Source: Glycine soja (Eukaryota; Streptophyta; Magnoliopsida; Fabales; Fabaceae). Taken from it: a stretch of 64,000 bases of DNA. Shown here piece after piece: positions 50,516 to 62,899 of this stretch. The stretch lies in NCBI RefSeq assembly GCF_004193775.1, contig NC_041011.1, positions 39,563,167 through 39,627,166 of the forward strand. Reading direction: 5' to 3'. The notes under the pieces were generated by a model. That model had not been told where the DNA came from. It searched no databases and was given only the letters and a program-made list of their open reading frames with translations. Position 1 is the stretch's first letter, and every line of letters begins with the position of its first letter. The position numbers and the translations under genes were made by a program.

Positions 50516-51840
50516 TCAAGCAATGTTATCACTAATATATTGAGTGACTTCTTGAATCAATAAAGGACCACAACTCAACTGACTTGGTATTCTACCTTGG
50601 TTACATAGCTTATCTTTCTTCATATGAGGTATCTTGTACTTGTTTGATCCCTTGATCTTCATTATTTCAACCATGCATGATTGAAGAGTGAGGAAAATCT
50701 TGTTTGATTGTGTGGTAGAAAACACATCAAATGATTTTTCTACTGCCATAATAAGTTCATCAATTGTCTTGGTTGCTTCTTTATGTTGTAAAGATTGTAT
50801 GACATTGAAAAATCTCAAATGCAACACATTTAAATCAGGAGAGTTTAGAGGTTGACAAGTTAACTGAATGTTAAACCCCCATTATTTTGTTGCTCAACAA
50901 AAGTCAACATCATTTGGATCAACATGACACCTTGCATTATCTTGTTGTATGAAAATTGGCTTCCTTGCATCTTTCCTTGGCCATAGATTCTTCATAGCTG
51001 GCAAAATTTTATCAATTAAGAACCATTTATTCATATCCTTTGTCACATAAGTCATGAGTTTCTTTTCCATTGTGCCCACCACTTGATTCACACTGGTTCT
51101 CTTTATTGGTTGATCAATTACAAAGGAAAAACACCAATTTTCCCCGAAAATGTCTCATTCCCTTCATGGTCAAACCAGGGTCTAGCCGCTGCAACTAAAA
51201 CCATAAGCTTGACTATAACATTTTTTCTTTTACATATCTTGCGTGGCTTGTCCTCCTCTACAAACAAGTAAAAATTGGTGAAATTTTTTGTAATGCAGAA
51301 CCATTTCTCATCAATGAACACAATATTTTCCATCGACTTAAACTTTGGAAAATATTGCTTAAACTTTGGAAGTTACATACCCTGTGTTGCTATCATCCAA
51401 CATTTACAAGAAAAACTTTAAGCGAACAACCATGTTCTCCGGTTTTAAATATGGCTTAAGTACATTTGAATGGCGTTGTATAACTTCAGCCTTTTGCAAT
51501 CTAAACAATGATGTCATGTTAATGTGCAAAGGACAAGATAGAGACCGAAGGGCAATCCACTTTGATAATGGAACTTCACGTAGTCTTTCACTGTTTAGTT
51601 AAACTATTTTTCTTCCATAATTCTTTGTTTTATTATGAGAAGCATCACCCACAACTTTCAATTGATTCCAAATACGATAAACAATGCTTCTATTCACATT
51701 GTACAATTTTGCAACTCACACTATTTCCTGGATTTTAGTTTATCAGGTTCAATTGACTACAACAATAAATGAGATATAATCGTCATTTGTTCATTTATTA
51801 GAAATAAACGCTTTCTGGAACTTGGATCACTTGTCACCAT
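50516..51840 (-). pseudogene. Plant mariner-like (Soymar type) transposase, inactivated
   Basis: The minus strand encodes a decayed plant Tc1/mariner transposase in pieces. Starting near MVTSDPSSRKRLF (51840), the helix-turn-helix region shows VNRSIVYRIWNQLKVVG, then IQRHSNVLKPYLKPENMVVR. The catalytic domain has FIDEKWF (first Asp) and QQDNARCHVDPNDVDF (second Asp). After two in-frame stops come CQPLNSPDLNVLHLRFF. In active plant elements this last block reads NVLDLGFF and its Asp is the third catalytic residue, 39 residues after the second; here it is His. Frameshifts and stops occur along the gene, for example at the end of the KFFL* segment near 51405. Terminal inverted repeats were not located. 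Confidence 0.88.
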
Positions 51841-52479
51841 GTCAGCACAAATGAAAGCTAAATTTGAAATGCTATAAAAAAAAACATGCAAGTTACTACA
51901 CATCCCTACAATTAATATGATGAGATCAAATACCACAAATTAAGATAAAAGTTAAACTATCAAAGATTATTAAGAATACTGTTTTAATATTTTTATTAAG
52001 ATTAACTACTACTGAGATTATGTTTTTCCCATGTTTATCCATTTATCCTTCATTTCACATGTTAGTTATGACAAATGAACATAGGAAACCAGAAAAAGGC
52101 CTCGACAAATTCAAAAGTAGATTTAGCATGTTATATTAAAAAAGAGCAACACATAAAACATGAATAGATTAATCTGCAGTGGAGCCTATATATAAATGTG
52201 ACAATCCCCAACATCAAATGCAAGTTGGACACACTTATAAAAAGGAAAGTTCATGGTGCGGTAAAAGTTCAAGCCTTTAAGGTGCTTGTACTATAATGTC
52301 TTTTTTTCTCAAGTGTGTCAATATATTCCAAATGAAGCATGTGCTATGTTTTGGGACAATTATCCATGAAAGGTGACGATGATGGGATTTGAAATGTCAA
52401 ATAACATATGATTATACTATTTGAATTGGACATTATATAAACAAGTAAACAAAATCAATATTTATCATAGATTGAGCTT

Positions 52480-52600
52480 CACTTGTTGTCAAAGTCGATG
52501 CTAGCTCCTCCTCAACTTCCTCATGTGTTAAAGCTTCATCAACTTCCTCGGGAGTGAATGTTTCTTCAACTTCCTCATGTTCCCCTCCACCCTGTCCCTA
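52480..52600 (-). pseudogene. Possible acidic upstream exon of the mariner-like gene
   Basis: Read on the minus strand, HEEVEETFTPEEVDEALTHE followed by EVEEELASTLTTSEA forms three repeats of EEV(E/D)E. Some plant mariner-like transposases have an acidic N-terminal segment, and this lies ~650 bases upstream of the helix-turn-helix part. The link is inferred from position only. Confidence 0.35.
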
Positions 52601-54662
52601 TTGCTTCCTCAACTTCCTGAAATGTAGATAATAGTGTCAATGGTTCCTCATTTTTTCTCTGTAATGTCCAAGTCTATTTGCATTGGCATTTTTTGTGAAG
52701 TGTGATTTCATTTTTCGGTGAGGTTTACTCTATTTATTTGGTGCAGCTACTTAAAGAATTGGAGAGTTACACTTCAATTTTTAAGAATAATCAATTTCTA
52801 ATTTTTGGTGGAAAATTATGATTTGTAAAAGTTTTATCAATTTGTTTAATTTTAATTTAAGAGGAAAATCTTATTTTGAGTAATTTTGGTAATGTTGACA
52901 TTTTAAAAAATAGAATATTTATTCTTGAATAGTTTTGTTCATAAAATTAAGAGTAGCCTCATTAAAGATAATCACTCCTTAATATATTTAATGCTAAGAT
53001 ACTTTTGGAATGAAATTTTAATTTGTACTATTATTAATTTAAAGTAATCAATTTAATTATTTTTATCGATCGTGATAATTTAGTTATTTATTTTATATAT
53101 AGAAAGAAAGATAGTATGATATATGATGTGTTGTACTTAGATACTTTTGTAATATTTGAAATACTAATGTATAGAATGTTATGAGATTACTTAATTTCAA
53201 TATTTAGTTTGTGTAATGTATTAAATTTTTTACTGTTCTGGAATCTAATTTACCTCAATTAGGGGTAAATTAATAGTGTGTTACTCCCAGACAAATAAAA
53301 TCTTCCCTTTAGAATAATATCCTTATAAAAATATGTTATCATCACCAGCATCAGGTACACATTTATGGCATTTATCGTAACTCTGTTAAAATTCTCACTA
53401 ATTTGAGCATTGAATTGCCTTAGTAGGTACCAATCCTCCACCACAGTTCTTTGTTATGTTGAAAAGAAAAACCAACTAAAAGCATCTCAGAACAATTCGA
53501 ACTAGTACACTTTCACTCTGTTCAGTTCTATGCGTTCCCAATGAGTCTTTTTACACAAGTTTAATATAGGTTTGGACTTTAGACTTAACAATGATTCACA
53601 AACAAGACAAGGCAAATAACCTTTGATTTTCAACAAGACTTTCATCGTCACATGTTCATGCTCTTCCCCTATCGTGCTTGACTGCCTAGGACTCTCCGAC
53701 AAGGGAGAGAACAAAATAGTAAAAACAATTTCACTTTTTACAATATTCAAATAAATATTAGCATTAAAGTGTTTTAATTTATTAATCAAGTCCTAAAAAG
53801 ATTTTTTTTCATAAGGTCCTAAAAATATTGTTTAAACAAATATAATATTTGAGAAGTTTAAAACGGCCAGCTCAATATTGACATGGAAATGGTGAATCCA
53901 CATGAAGACATCTCATTTGTATTTTCAAAGGCACCATAACAGTTTCAAATGAAGGCACCAGAGCCTGCACCTTTGATAAATCCAAAAGCTCTCCAAGTGA
54001 TATTTTTATATTATGCTATTTACACATTATTTGTTAATGTTGTAACGTATAGTCACGGGTTCCAAATCAAAATAAGTTTCTTAATTATTTTGATTCAACA
54101 ACAACACCTTAATTGGTTTTATGTGATCCCCTTTCATGCTTAACAAATAAGTATTAACGTGCCCAGCAGGTCATGCGATTGTACAGGCGAAATTTCAAGC
54201 AACTAATGTGAGGAGGAGGAGGAGGAGGAGCAACAGTGAAAGCTTTAATTTTTAATTTACTATTTCCCTTCATTTTCGTTTGTACGTATGCAAGGTTAAT
54301 TGGTAATTGATACTAAGAATTGGTGTCACAACAACGGTCACCGTTACAGTGCGCATGTGCTTTATCATGGAAGTAAAAGGAAATAGATCAATCAGCAAAG
54401 GAAAAAAGAGAAAGTACAAAATAAAATTCATATCCATTTATAAAATTAAGGATACGGTATTCACTGCTTTACAATGACAGAATTGGAAAAAGAAAAAAAG
54501 AAAAGCGGGACACATAAAAAAGGTCCTCTTAAGTCTTAAGACTTTAGAAATACATAAAACTTAATGTAATGATGTATGACTTTTAGAAATACATAAAAGT
54601 TAATGTAATGATGTATGACTTTGTACATGTACTTGGATCACACTTGATTTCCAAAGACACTC
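52601..54662. other. Intergenic DNA
   Basis: No gene supported. A (GGA)n run of about seven units lies near 54212-54232. The right end probably includes the galactinol synthase 3' UTR and contains a ~37-bp direct repeat (TTTAGAAATACATAAAACTT and TTTTAGAAATACATAAAAGT, 54543-54620). Confidence 0.4.
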
Positions 54663-56062
54663 TTAAGCAGCAGATGGGGCACGGACGAACTTGACTTCAC
54701 CAACCTCCATAAGTGCCGCAGTGAACTTATCCACATTGAGTGGATTGTTGTAGTCCAAAGTCTCATCCTCATATATATCCCACCACTTTTTCACTAACAT
54801 CTTGATATCTTCTCTCTCCATATTCTCCTCCTTCCCAGTGTACCTCCAAGGCTTAGACCCCTGTCACACCAATTCAACCAAATTAAAATTTCTATCTTAC
54901 TGTACACCAAAGTTTAAATTCCAGTTTCATTTCAATTAAAATTGAACACTCACAGCAGCACAGTAGTGAACCACTTTAACTTTGTCAAGCTCAACGTTCT
55001 CAGGGTGACGCCACAGCATGGCCAGCACAAGATTGTAGACATTAGGAATTGGCCTATATTTGTCCTTGAAGTACATGTTCAAAAAATCCTGCAATCCAAT
55101 AATCCAACATAAATATACTCTTTACACCTTATAATATATTAATATTGTATAAGATTAATTAACTCAGTAATTAAATACCTGTTCAGCAAAGGAAGTGGGC
55201 TGGGTGACTTGGACTGTTTGAAGGAGGTCACGGTAAGTAGCCAAATTGGGCTCATACACAAACATGCCAGCATTGAAATAGAGAGGAGGTTTGGGCCCAA
55301 AGTGAGTGGGCCACTGAACCTTATGGGGGCACTGCTGGCAGTAACCGATCTGATATTGTTTAGTGTGGCCCCAAGTTGGCTCACAGAAACAGTCCATCAC
55401 CGCATAGAAGTAGTTATCAGGCAAGTCAAACAAGTGGTCAATGTTGTCAAAAACTTGGATATCACCGTCTAGGTATATCATCTTGCTGTACTCCACAAAC
55501 TGGTATATACAATAAAGAAAAATTGCACGTTAATTTAATTAAACTCCTCATCAAACACAAAGTAATGACATACATATTGTATATGCACACCTACTAAGAT
55601 TGATCCAGAAAAATGGAAAGAGACAAAAAATAATGGGTTTGAATTCACCCATTTCCATTTATAATAAAGCTAACAAAACAAATTAACATTCGTGGATAAA
55701 AGAAAATATATATATATATATACACGTACCTCCCAAATACGTAGCTTGGAATAGTTGATGACGTAATATGCCATGGCAAACTGGGTTTGATTCTCTGGGG
55801 GGTACACGGGCTCAATCTCTCTAACAATGCAACCTTGGGAGGTGAGAATGTTGCGGTGATCTTGGGGAACATCGGGTAGCACTGCAACCACCAGAGGGTA
55901 CATGCTCTTCACTTTTCTCAGACCTTTTGCCAAGCCAACGACACCTTTCACATAGTCACCGTTTCCGGCGAGGAAGGTGACGTAGGCACGACCATGATCG
56001 GTGGCGACCTTGGCTTGAGCGTCGGTGATGGTGGTTTTGACAGTGGTGATATTAGGAGCCAT
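54663..56062 (-). CDS. GolS: Galactinol synthase
   Basis: Transfers galactose from UDP-galactose to myo-inositol, making galactinol, the committed donor for raffinose-series sugars; cytosolic, glycosyltransferase family 8. Four exons on the minus strand join in frame: 56062-55730, 55499-55179, 55088-54954 and 54860-54663, giving 328 aa, the usual length. The GT8 start is RAYVTFLAGNGDYVKGVVGL at 26-45. The metal-binding DxD is LDGDIQVFDN (Asp122, Asp124). PPLYFNAGMFVYEP holds the NAG motif, and HYCAAGSKPW (His259) is the second manganese-binding block. The C-terminus is APSAA, the hallmark pentapeptide of plant galactinol synthases. A TATA box lies ~200 bases upstream of the ATG. All key residues are present. 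Stress induction is common in the family; candidate sites are described at 57773-57937. Confidence 0.97.
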
Positions 56063-56260
56063 GATCTCAGTGATGATGAGTGAGTAGCGTTTGCTTGTTT
56101 GGTTGGGGAATAGAAAAAAAGAGGTTTCAAAAGAAAGAGGAGGAAGGGTTGTGGTCACAAGAGTAGGATTTGGGAAACAAAACACACTTTGAAAACAAAC
56201 TTTTGTAAGGAAGATCTTTGTTGGTTTGTTGTTGTGATGGTCGGGGAAATGCTGTGGTTG

Positions 56261-56272
56261 CTTATATAGAGC
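56261..56272 (-). promoter_or_regulatory. TATA box of galactinol synthase
   Basis: CTCTATATAAGC on the minus strand, about 200 bases upstream of the start codon, leaving room for a ~170-base leader. Confidence 0.75.
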
Positions 56273-56309
56273 TTCGGGGGGGTATTGTCGCCATTGCACT
56301 CTCAAGTAA

Positions 56310-57720
56310 TCTAACGGTTAAGGAGATGGCTTTGGAATCCCACGGTGAGGGATAATGGATAATCTTTCCTTGATTAGTTAATTCGTTTCCACTCACGCGG
56401 TTGTAGATATAGTCTTTCACTGGTTAATTAATTAATTGAATAAACGATTAATTAATTTATATTATCTTTTTTGTAGACTTGTAACATTAGAACATTCCAG
56501 TGTTCCTTCAATGTGTTATACTAGTTGTAAGCTTGTAATAAAATCTTGATAGCGATAGACATGCAAGATATAGTTATAACTTATAAAAATCCTGTAGCAT
56601 TTAAGTTTTGTTAACTGAACAATAAAATCTTCACATAAATATAAATATAGTAAACAATTGGCAACCACATTCTTATATCAAAATAATTATTTTGCAGTTA
56701 TTTTTTATTTCATCTTAAATGGAAAATATAATAAAAAGACCTGAATCAAAATAATTAACGTTTGGGAACATGAATCAGAATCTTCCTCTTTTATATAAAT
56801 ACATAAAAGTATTTTTTGCCAATAAAAATATAATCTTCCTTTTTTAAAAAGAAAACATATGAATCATAGTGATTGACGGATGCATCATTTCGTTTTATGA
56901 TACTCAAGGAAAAGAGATAGTTTTAAAAGAACCAATGTTATTATGCGTTACTTGTCACTATTAATAACGAGAATTATTTTCATTTGACATGATGTTTATA
57001 TTTTATTAGATAATTTTATTTTTAAATTATTTATTAAATTTTATATTTTTCTTCTGATCTACATTAATTTTCTATTACTTTTATATTGTTAATTTTGTTT
57101 TATTTTATTATTTTTTATTAACTATATTTAACTTCAATTTTTTTATTATTTGAAACATTTAGAGAAACACGTTCCCCTAGTAAGTTCTAACGCATTTTCT
57201 TACTAATATTTATTCAAATATGTAGTATCAATAATTGCATTAGATATTTTTTTTCTCACTGCAACTCTTGAAGTTCGGTTGTGATCCCCTTTATTCTTAC
57301 ACTTAGGAGAAATAATAGAAAAATACCACTTAAGTGGACATATGAAGAATCGAGAAATTTGCAATTAAGCTTTGTTTCCTAACAAGAGACCAGAGAGGAA
57401 GAGACCTTAATAAAAACCTCTCAACATTGACCATAGGTTTTTTGGCAGAACAAATAATTGTTTTAAGTTTAAACCTCTATGTTTATGTTAATTTGGAGAG
57501 TTAAAAAAAAAAACAAAAGTAATTTCGAAACCAACTTCCAAAAATAAGGGAAAAGTAAAATGTAAGCTGACATGATAATTAAGAAGTGATGCATACAGAT
57601 AACTAACTAATCACATATTTATGATCCTTCTTGACACTAATCAACCTCTCTCCAAGTTAATATTTCCATGTGGAAAAGCTACCTCAGTTGGTACATAAAC
57701 GACAAAAAAGAAAGAATAGA
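56310..57720. other. Upstream region of galactinol synthase, AT-rich
   Basis: No gene supported. The DNA is strongly AT-rich except near the promoter. Confidence 0.4.
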
Positions 57721-57772
57721 ATATCCGTTTTCAGGTTACCTGCCACCGCCCCCAATAGTGTATACTATCACC

Positions 57773-57937
57773 ACCGACTGGGCCCTACGTTACTAAATCC
57801 TCTCCACGTCGACACTTACTAGACACGTGGCTTTCCAAGGTATTGCTCCCAAGTCTCTGAATTTTGGTGGGATCCATAAAATCCTTTGCGTGTGTAATGC
57901 GAGGTGGCGCTGTCTGGTGAAGAGAGAGCCACGTGGC
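57773..57937. promoter_or_regulatory. Cluster of ABRE/G-box and DRE core motifs
   Basis: In a locally GC-richer island, ACACGTGGC (57823-57831) and GCCACGTGGC (57928-57937) are G-box/ABRE motifs, and ACCGAC (57773-57778) is a DRE/CRT core. These bind bZIP (ABF) and DREB/CBF factors respectively in plants. The island lies 1.7 kb upstream of galactinol synthase and 1.1 kb upstream of ECHIDNA, which are divergent. Which gene it serves is unknown. Confidence 0.5.
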
Positions 57938-58714
57938 GTTTTCTGGTTATGTTAGTTGGTCCAAAAACAATCTAATTTAATGAATTAATTCTAATTATAA
58001 TTTTAGTACAGTATTTTATTTTATGTGAGACTTTTTATTTATTAAATAGAAAATATTATGAGGTTAGTAAAAAGATACATTTTTATAAATATGACATTAC
58101 TCGATGGTGGTGTAAGACACTAAGATGCAGCAGCAACATGGAGAATAGTCGAATAGAATATTAAAGTGAAATATAACATTTTATATTTTTAGGATAACAC
58201 TTTGGGCTTTGTTTTCAAACACCCACCATTTTAGATTTATAAATGAAAATGATGTCCATCTGAATGTTCAAAAGTGTTGTTGCCTTCAAAACTTCTTACA
58301 AAAGAAATTGACTGGCAGCAGCACGAAGGAAACATCCTCCATGAGAATATTCTCTAAAATTCCAGATTCTTTTTTTTTTCTTCATATTTTGGATCCTATA
58401 TTTAGCTTTGAAGTCAAAGTAAAAATAAATCAATGAGAGCTGCAGCAAAACAAAGTGATTGACAGCTGTCACATTCTAATTGGATCAACTGAAGTTTCCC
58501 ATAAAATCATTTGCATGCTTTAGCATCTGTCATTTATTTTTACACCTACTCTTAGACGATAGAAACATGATTTTAGTGTATATTTTGTCAAGAGAATCCT
58601 ATTTCGGTAAACTGTTATTTTCAGAACAATTTTATTTTTGAAGCACATGGGGTTTAAGTAGCAAATGTGAATGTGAGAATAGCAATTCCCTCAGAGGGAG
58701 CTAGCAGAATCCAC

Positions 58715-58775
58715 TATCTCCAGGCCCATCCATCTCCAATACTAGTTCAACTAAAGCCCAATCCAGCCCAAAACG
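58715..58775 (+). promoter_or_regulatory. Site II-type promoter motifs of ECHIDNA
   Basis: AGGCCCATC, AAGCCCAAT and CAGCCCAAA (TGGGCY on the other strand) cluster about 280 bases before the ATG. Such sites mark promoters of broadly expressed plant genes. Confidence 0.5.
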
Positions 58776-59027
58776 CTTTTGGTATACCATTTGCATTTCC
58801 ATTGAAAGAAAAAAAAAAAGTCCCCTAACTCTCCATAGTACAACTTGGTACTTACAATACAAAGGGAAAAGGTTTATGCGATTTTACTCACAAATATTTT
58901 ATATTCATATAATTTGTGCTTTGGGAACAAATTTTGGTCTGAAAATCGTTGCTTTGCAGAGTATAAGATCTGGTATGCTCTTGCTCCCACGTCTCTGATT
59001 GATTACTTGCAAGCTTCATCTGCACTC

Positions 59028-61660
59028 ATGGATCCCAACCAGGTAACTCAACATTTCTGCATAATTCTTAGATCTGGTTTAATCTAGTTTGTTTCGTTCA
59101 ATTTGGTGCGTCGATTTGATTTTTGTTCCTTGGGGAAAAATCTAATCACACGCTTAATTTCCTCTGGTGATTCAGTAATGCCATTTATTTTCTGCTCGAT
59201 TTTTCAATTTTTGCGCTGGATAGGATTTAATTAAATGATTGATCGTGCTATTGAATGTTGATTCCTTTCAGATTTAGGTGATTAATTAGATTTTCTTGTG
59301 TGTGTGGTGCAGCCCGTGGGTGAAAACTACGCCAATCCCAGGACTTGCTTCTTTCATGTCCTCTTCAAGGTTTTTTTTACCCAATTAATTGTGCTCTTTA
59401 TCATGTCTATTTATGCAAGCCATTTTCACTTTATTAAGGCATACTTTTTTCTTTGTATCCTCTCTCAGGCTGCAGCCTTGGCATTTTACATTCTCTCGGC
59501 CCTCTTTATTGATAACTTTGTCATCATTTTCGTGGTGACCGTTCTTCTTGCCGCCCTTGATTTTTGGGTAGTGAAGAATGTGAGTGGGCGAATTTTAGTT
59601 GGATTGAGGTGGTGGAATGAAATTAATGATCTGGGTGAGAGTGTTTGGAAATTTGAATGTCTTGACCACGAGGTAGGTATTCAGTATTTTCCTTGTTTAG
59701 ATCCGTTGCAGTGGTGTAATCTCTCTATCGTGTACTGTATCTGCTGAATCAGAACATAGCTTAAGAACTGGCTCTGAATTCTTTATTGATACGTGCTTGC
59801 ATCTTATTCTTATATTGATTTTTTGCCCCTCCAGTCATTGGCTCGGATGAACAAGAAGGATTCATGGCTTTTCTGGTGGACCCTGTACCTTACGGTAAGA
59901 TAGTATGATTGATTACTGCATGCAATGACATTCCAGTTTTCTCTTGGATCCTTACAGAGTTACAATCTAAATGTGGTTGTTCTAAGATCCAGTAATAGGG
60001 GCTTTATATAATATTATTGCTTGATCAGATTCAGTAACATGTGGCATGTGCTTCTTAGGAGTAATTAGTATGCTAGATAGGTTGTAATGCTCAGAATAAA
60101 GTAATGTGTTCTCCATAAAATTTGGGTTGGGATGGAGAATAACTCTGAATTAACATGGTATGGTTGTGTTGCTACTTGTAGTTAGTGTTTCTACTCTGTT
60201 TATTTAGGCTCTAGTGCTCCGTCTCTAAAGTTTATGAATTGCGATATTTTTTGCTTATTGTTCTTTAACCTTAGTTGTTAGTTTTTTTATTTTTTTTTGC
60301 TAGATTGTGCAGTTTTTTGTATTTTTGGTATATGTTATGCTTTTATTATAGCCACCATGCTTCCGCCTTAACCTGCTAGGCTGCTACACTATCTAGCATA
60401 TTTTAATGGGCTTTTTTTGGCTTTCTTCCATGAACCACCATCTGCCATTAACCAACATTGCTTGTAGTTTTGATACAACCCGCTTTCCAAAAGATATAAT
60501 GATAATTATGTTCAGCATAAGAAATGATATTTTTTTTTTTATTTGTATTGTTCTGCAGGCGGTTTTGTGGATACTGCTGGCAATATTCTCACTCATAAGG
60601 CTTCAAGCTGATTATCTCCTTGTTGTAGGAGTGTGTCTGACCCTCAGCATTGCAAATATTGTTGGTTTTACCAAATGCAAAAAAGGTCAGTAAGTTTATT
60701 GATAATATTCTTAAAATGTATGTTTCCCAATTCCCACTCTCCTAATATAGCAAAATTGTTTTAGGTTGGAGGAATTGTCTGCATATAGTAAGATACAAAA
60801 TTTTTTGGTGCAAGACTTTTTTGTGGTTTATGATATACATATATGCCATCTTGAAGTTATGGAAACTATTCTTGTAGTGCCTGTTTTTCATCTCATTTTG
60901 AAAAATGCAAACTATAATTTGCAAAGTTGTTGACATATGAGGGTGACTGCTGACTACTTGATAACTCATGTTTAGAGTCCATCTTTTAACTGTTAAATAG
61001 CAATTTATGATCTTTTTGTCAATTCCCTGCTGGTGAAAGGGCTCCATTAGGCCTCAATATGAGTCATTTAATAACTGAATCATAGTTTCCTAGAGTTGGA
61101 TTGTGATATTTGGTACAAAAATGCTTTGGAAGATGTTTTTATAGCTATAGAAATAATTGTAGGGGGAGTTGGTTAAGTAACAAGAAACACCATTTTGGAA
61201 TGATAATGTACATAGTTTGTGAAAGGGAACAAACAACTCCTTGTAGTACTACCCTGTTTTGGTGGGATTAGAAACTCTTGGTATTGTTTTTATTTATTGT
61301 ATCAATATTTTCCTACTTCCCATGAATACATGTTTCATTTCAAATAATTTGGATATTTGTGAAACATTAAACATGCATGCCTTAGGAGTTCTTTTCTATA
61401 AGGCTAGTTTTACTCCTCATCTTGAGAATAGTGGTTCCACGCTTGCTCTTCTCCTGTGTGTGCTCTTCCTACCCAACAGGAAGGATTTCTCTTCGTGCAT
61501 GTTTTGAATATACCATTTTGTCTTTAATGGAGAAACTTGCGATGGCTAAAACTTATTGGTTGCCTTTTCAGATGCCAAGAAGCAGATTCAACAATTTGCC
61601 TCTCAGACAATTGCCTCTCGGTTCTCATCTACCTTACAGTCAGCATTCAGTGTTGTCTGA
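59028..61660 (+). CDS. ECH: ECHIDNA / TVP23-family trans-Golgi network membrane protein
   Basis: Integral TGN protein needed in Arabidopsis for secretion of cell wall polysaccharides and auxin carriers, acting with YIP4 proteins (recalled). Six exons join in frame: 59028-59042, 59313-59369, 59469-59672, 59835-59894, 60559-60685 and 61572-61660, giving 183 aa. The first exon codes only MDPNQ. Then ENYANPRTCFFHVLFK leads into two hydrophobic segments (AFYILSALFI, FVIIFVVTVLLAALDFWVV). The TVP23 signature NVSGRILVGLRWWNEIND is followed by SLARMNKKDSWLFWW. Two more hydrophobic segments are in exon 5 (AVLWILLAIFSLI, YLLVVGVCLTLSIANIVGF). The C-terminal tail KKQIQQFASQTIASRF is typical of plant ECHIDNA. 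All junctions are GT..AG and length fits the family. Confidence 0.96.
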
Positions 61661-62463
61661 TCGTCAAAGATGGAAATGCAAGTTGAACTGTTCAATTATT
61701 GAGATGCAGTGGAAGTTTGTACATGATTATTTCGGCCAGCATCGAATTGGATTTATCAAACTTGCATAGTTACTGATACAGCAAATGCAAAATTTTGTAC
61801 TTTTTACATGAAATGGCTTGAATGAGACTTTGATGATCGAATTACTTAGTAAAACAGTTCTTTGTAGGTGTAAATCATGTTTTTTCTTGTATTCTTTTTA
61901 CATCGATGGATTCGGATTTATATTCTGTATGTCAACAAATCTTTATGGCATATAATCAGAGGATATTGACTCATGGAAATTGAAGGATAATTATAAATTA
62001 CGAAGTTGCATCGCACCGGTGACTGGTCACAAGAGAAATGCTTATTCCTCCGATTATATATGCAGAAAAAGTAGCCGCGAACCATATAAACGTTGACCCT
62101 TGTTAACACATTTTTTAACTTTTTTTGCCTTTTCAAACTTACCCCTTGTTTTCAAAAGACCCTCTTTCCCCGTTGAGTTTTTTTTTTTTTTTTTCCCATT
62201 AACGATTTGCCCCTTCCTTCTACCTCCTTCTCTGACTAGTGACCACCCCCGTTTTCACATTCTCCACCACCATCACCATCACATACTCTTTTTGAAGATG
62301 GCGGAAAGTGGCAAGTGATGGTATCTTGAAGTTGGTTCCAGCTTTCGTGCCTTGCTGATCTATCGTACCCAGTAGCGGCACCTGATCGAGCATACGTGAG
62401 TTTTAGGAAGGAGGTAGATGCGGCGGACGTGTTGCTGAGGGTGTTGTGGACGAATGAATGGCT
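61661..62463. other. ECHIDNA 3' UTR and intergenic DNA with a small gene-like scrap
   Basis: The first ~250 bases are probably 3' UTR. At 62298 an ATG gives MAESGK then a stop; continuing in frame reads WYLEVGSSFRALLIYRTQ before more stops. This may be a decayed gene fragment, but the parent was not recognised. Confidence 0.35.
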
Positions 62464-62691
62464 GGTCATGTGAGAAAGGAATAAACTTGGAAATAAAATA
62501 AGTAAATATTTTACTATAATAGTGTGTTTGGATGGAACAATTCACTGGGAGAATTCATTTTTTCAAGGAATTTAAATGGTCATGTGAGAAAGGAATAAAC
62601 TTGGAAATAAAATAAGTAAATATTTTACTATAATAGTGTGTTTGGATGGAACAATTCACTGGGAGAATTCATTTTTTCAAGAAATTTAAAA
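62464..62691. repeat. 114-bp near-perfect tandem duplication
   Basis: GGTCATGTGAGAAAGGAATA begins at 62464 and 62578. The copies are almost identical to TTCAAGRAATTTAAA, so the duplication is recent. The unit contains GTGTTTGGATGGAACAA, text typical of a legume MITE end. Confidence 0.9.
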
Positions 62692-62899
62692 TGATTCATG
62701 ATAAAATAGCATGTTTGGATAGAATATTTGAAAAAAGATTTAATTTTTGATATTTTTATGAATCATTTTGATTGACTAAAACAATGGGATTTCAAATTCT
62801 CTCAAAAAATAAAGAATTTGAAATTCTTTTTTTTGGAGATGCTCACTTTAACTCACGTTTTTTCTCGCGACTCTTTCTTACTCAACACTCACAACTACG

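Noticed and set aside
53502..53789. 95-residue minus-strand ORF
   Set aside because: No recognisable domain, splice context or neighbour support.
55209..55472. Plus-strand ORF opposite galactinol synthase exon 2
   Set aside because: Antisense shadow of a strongly conserved coding exon.
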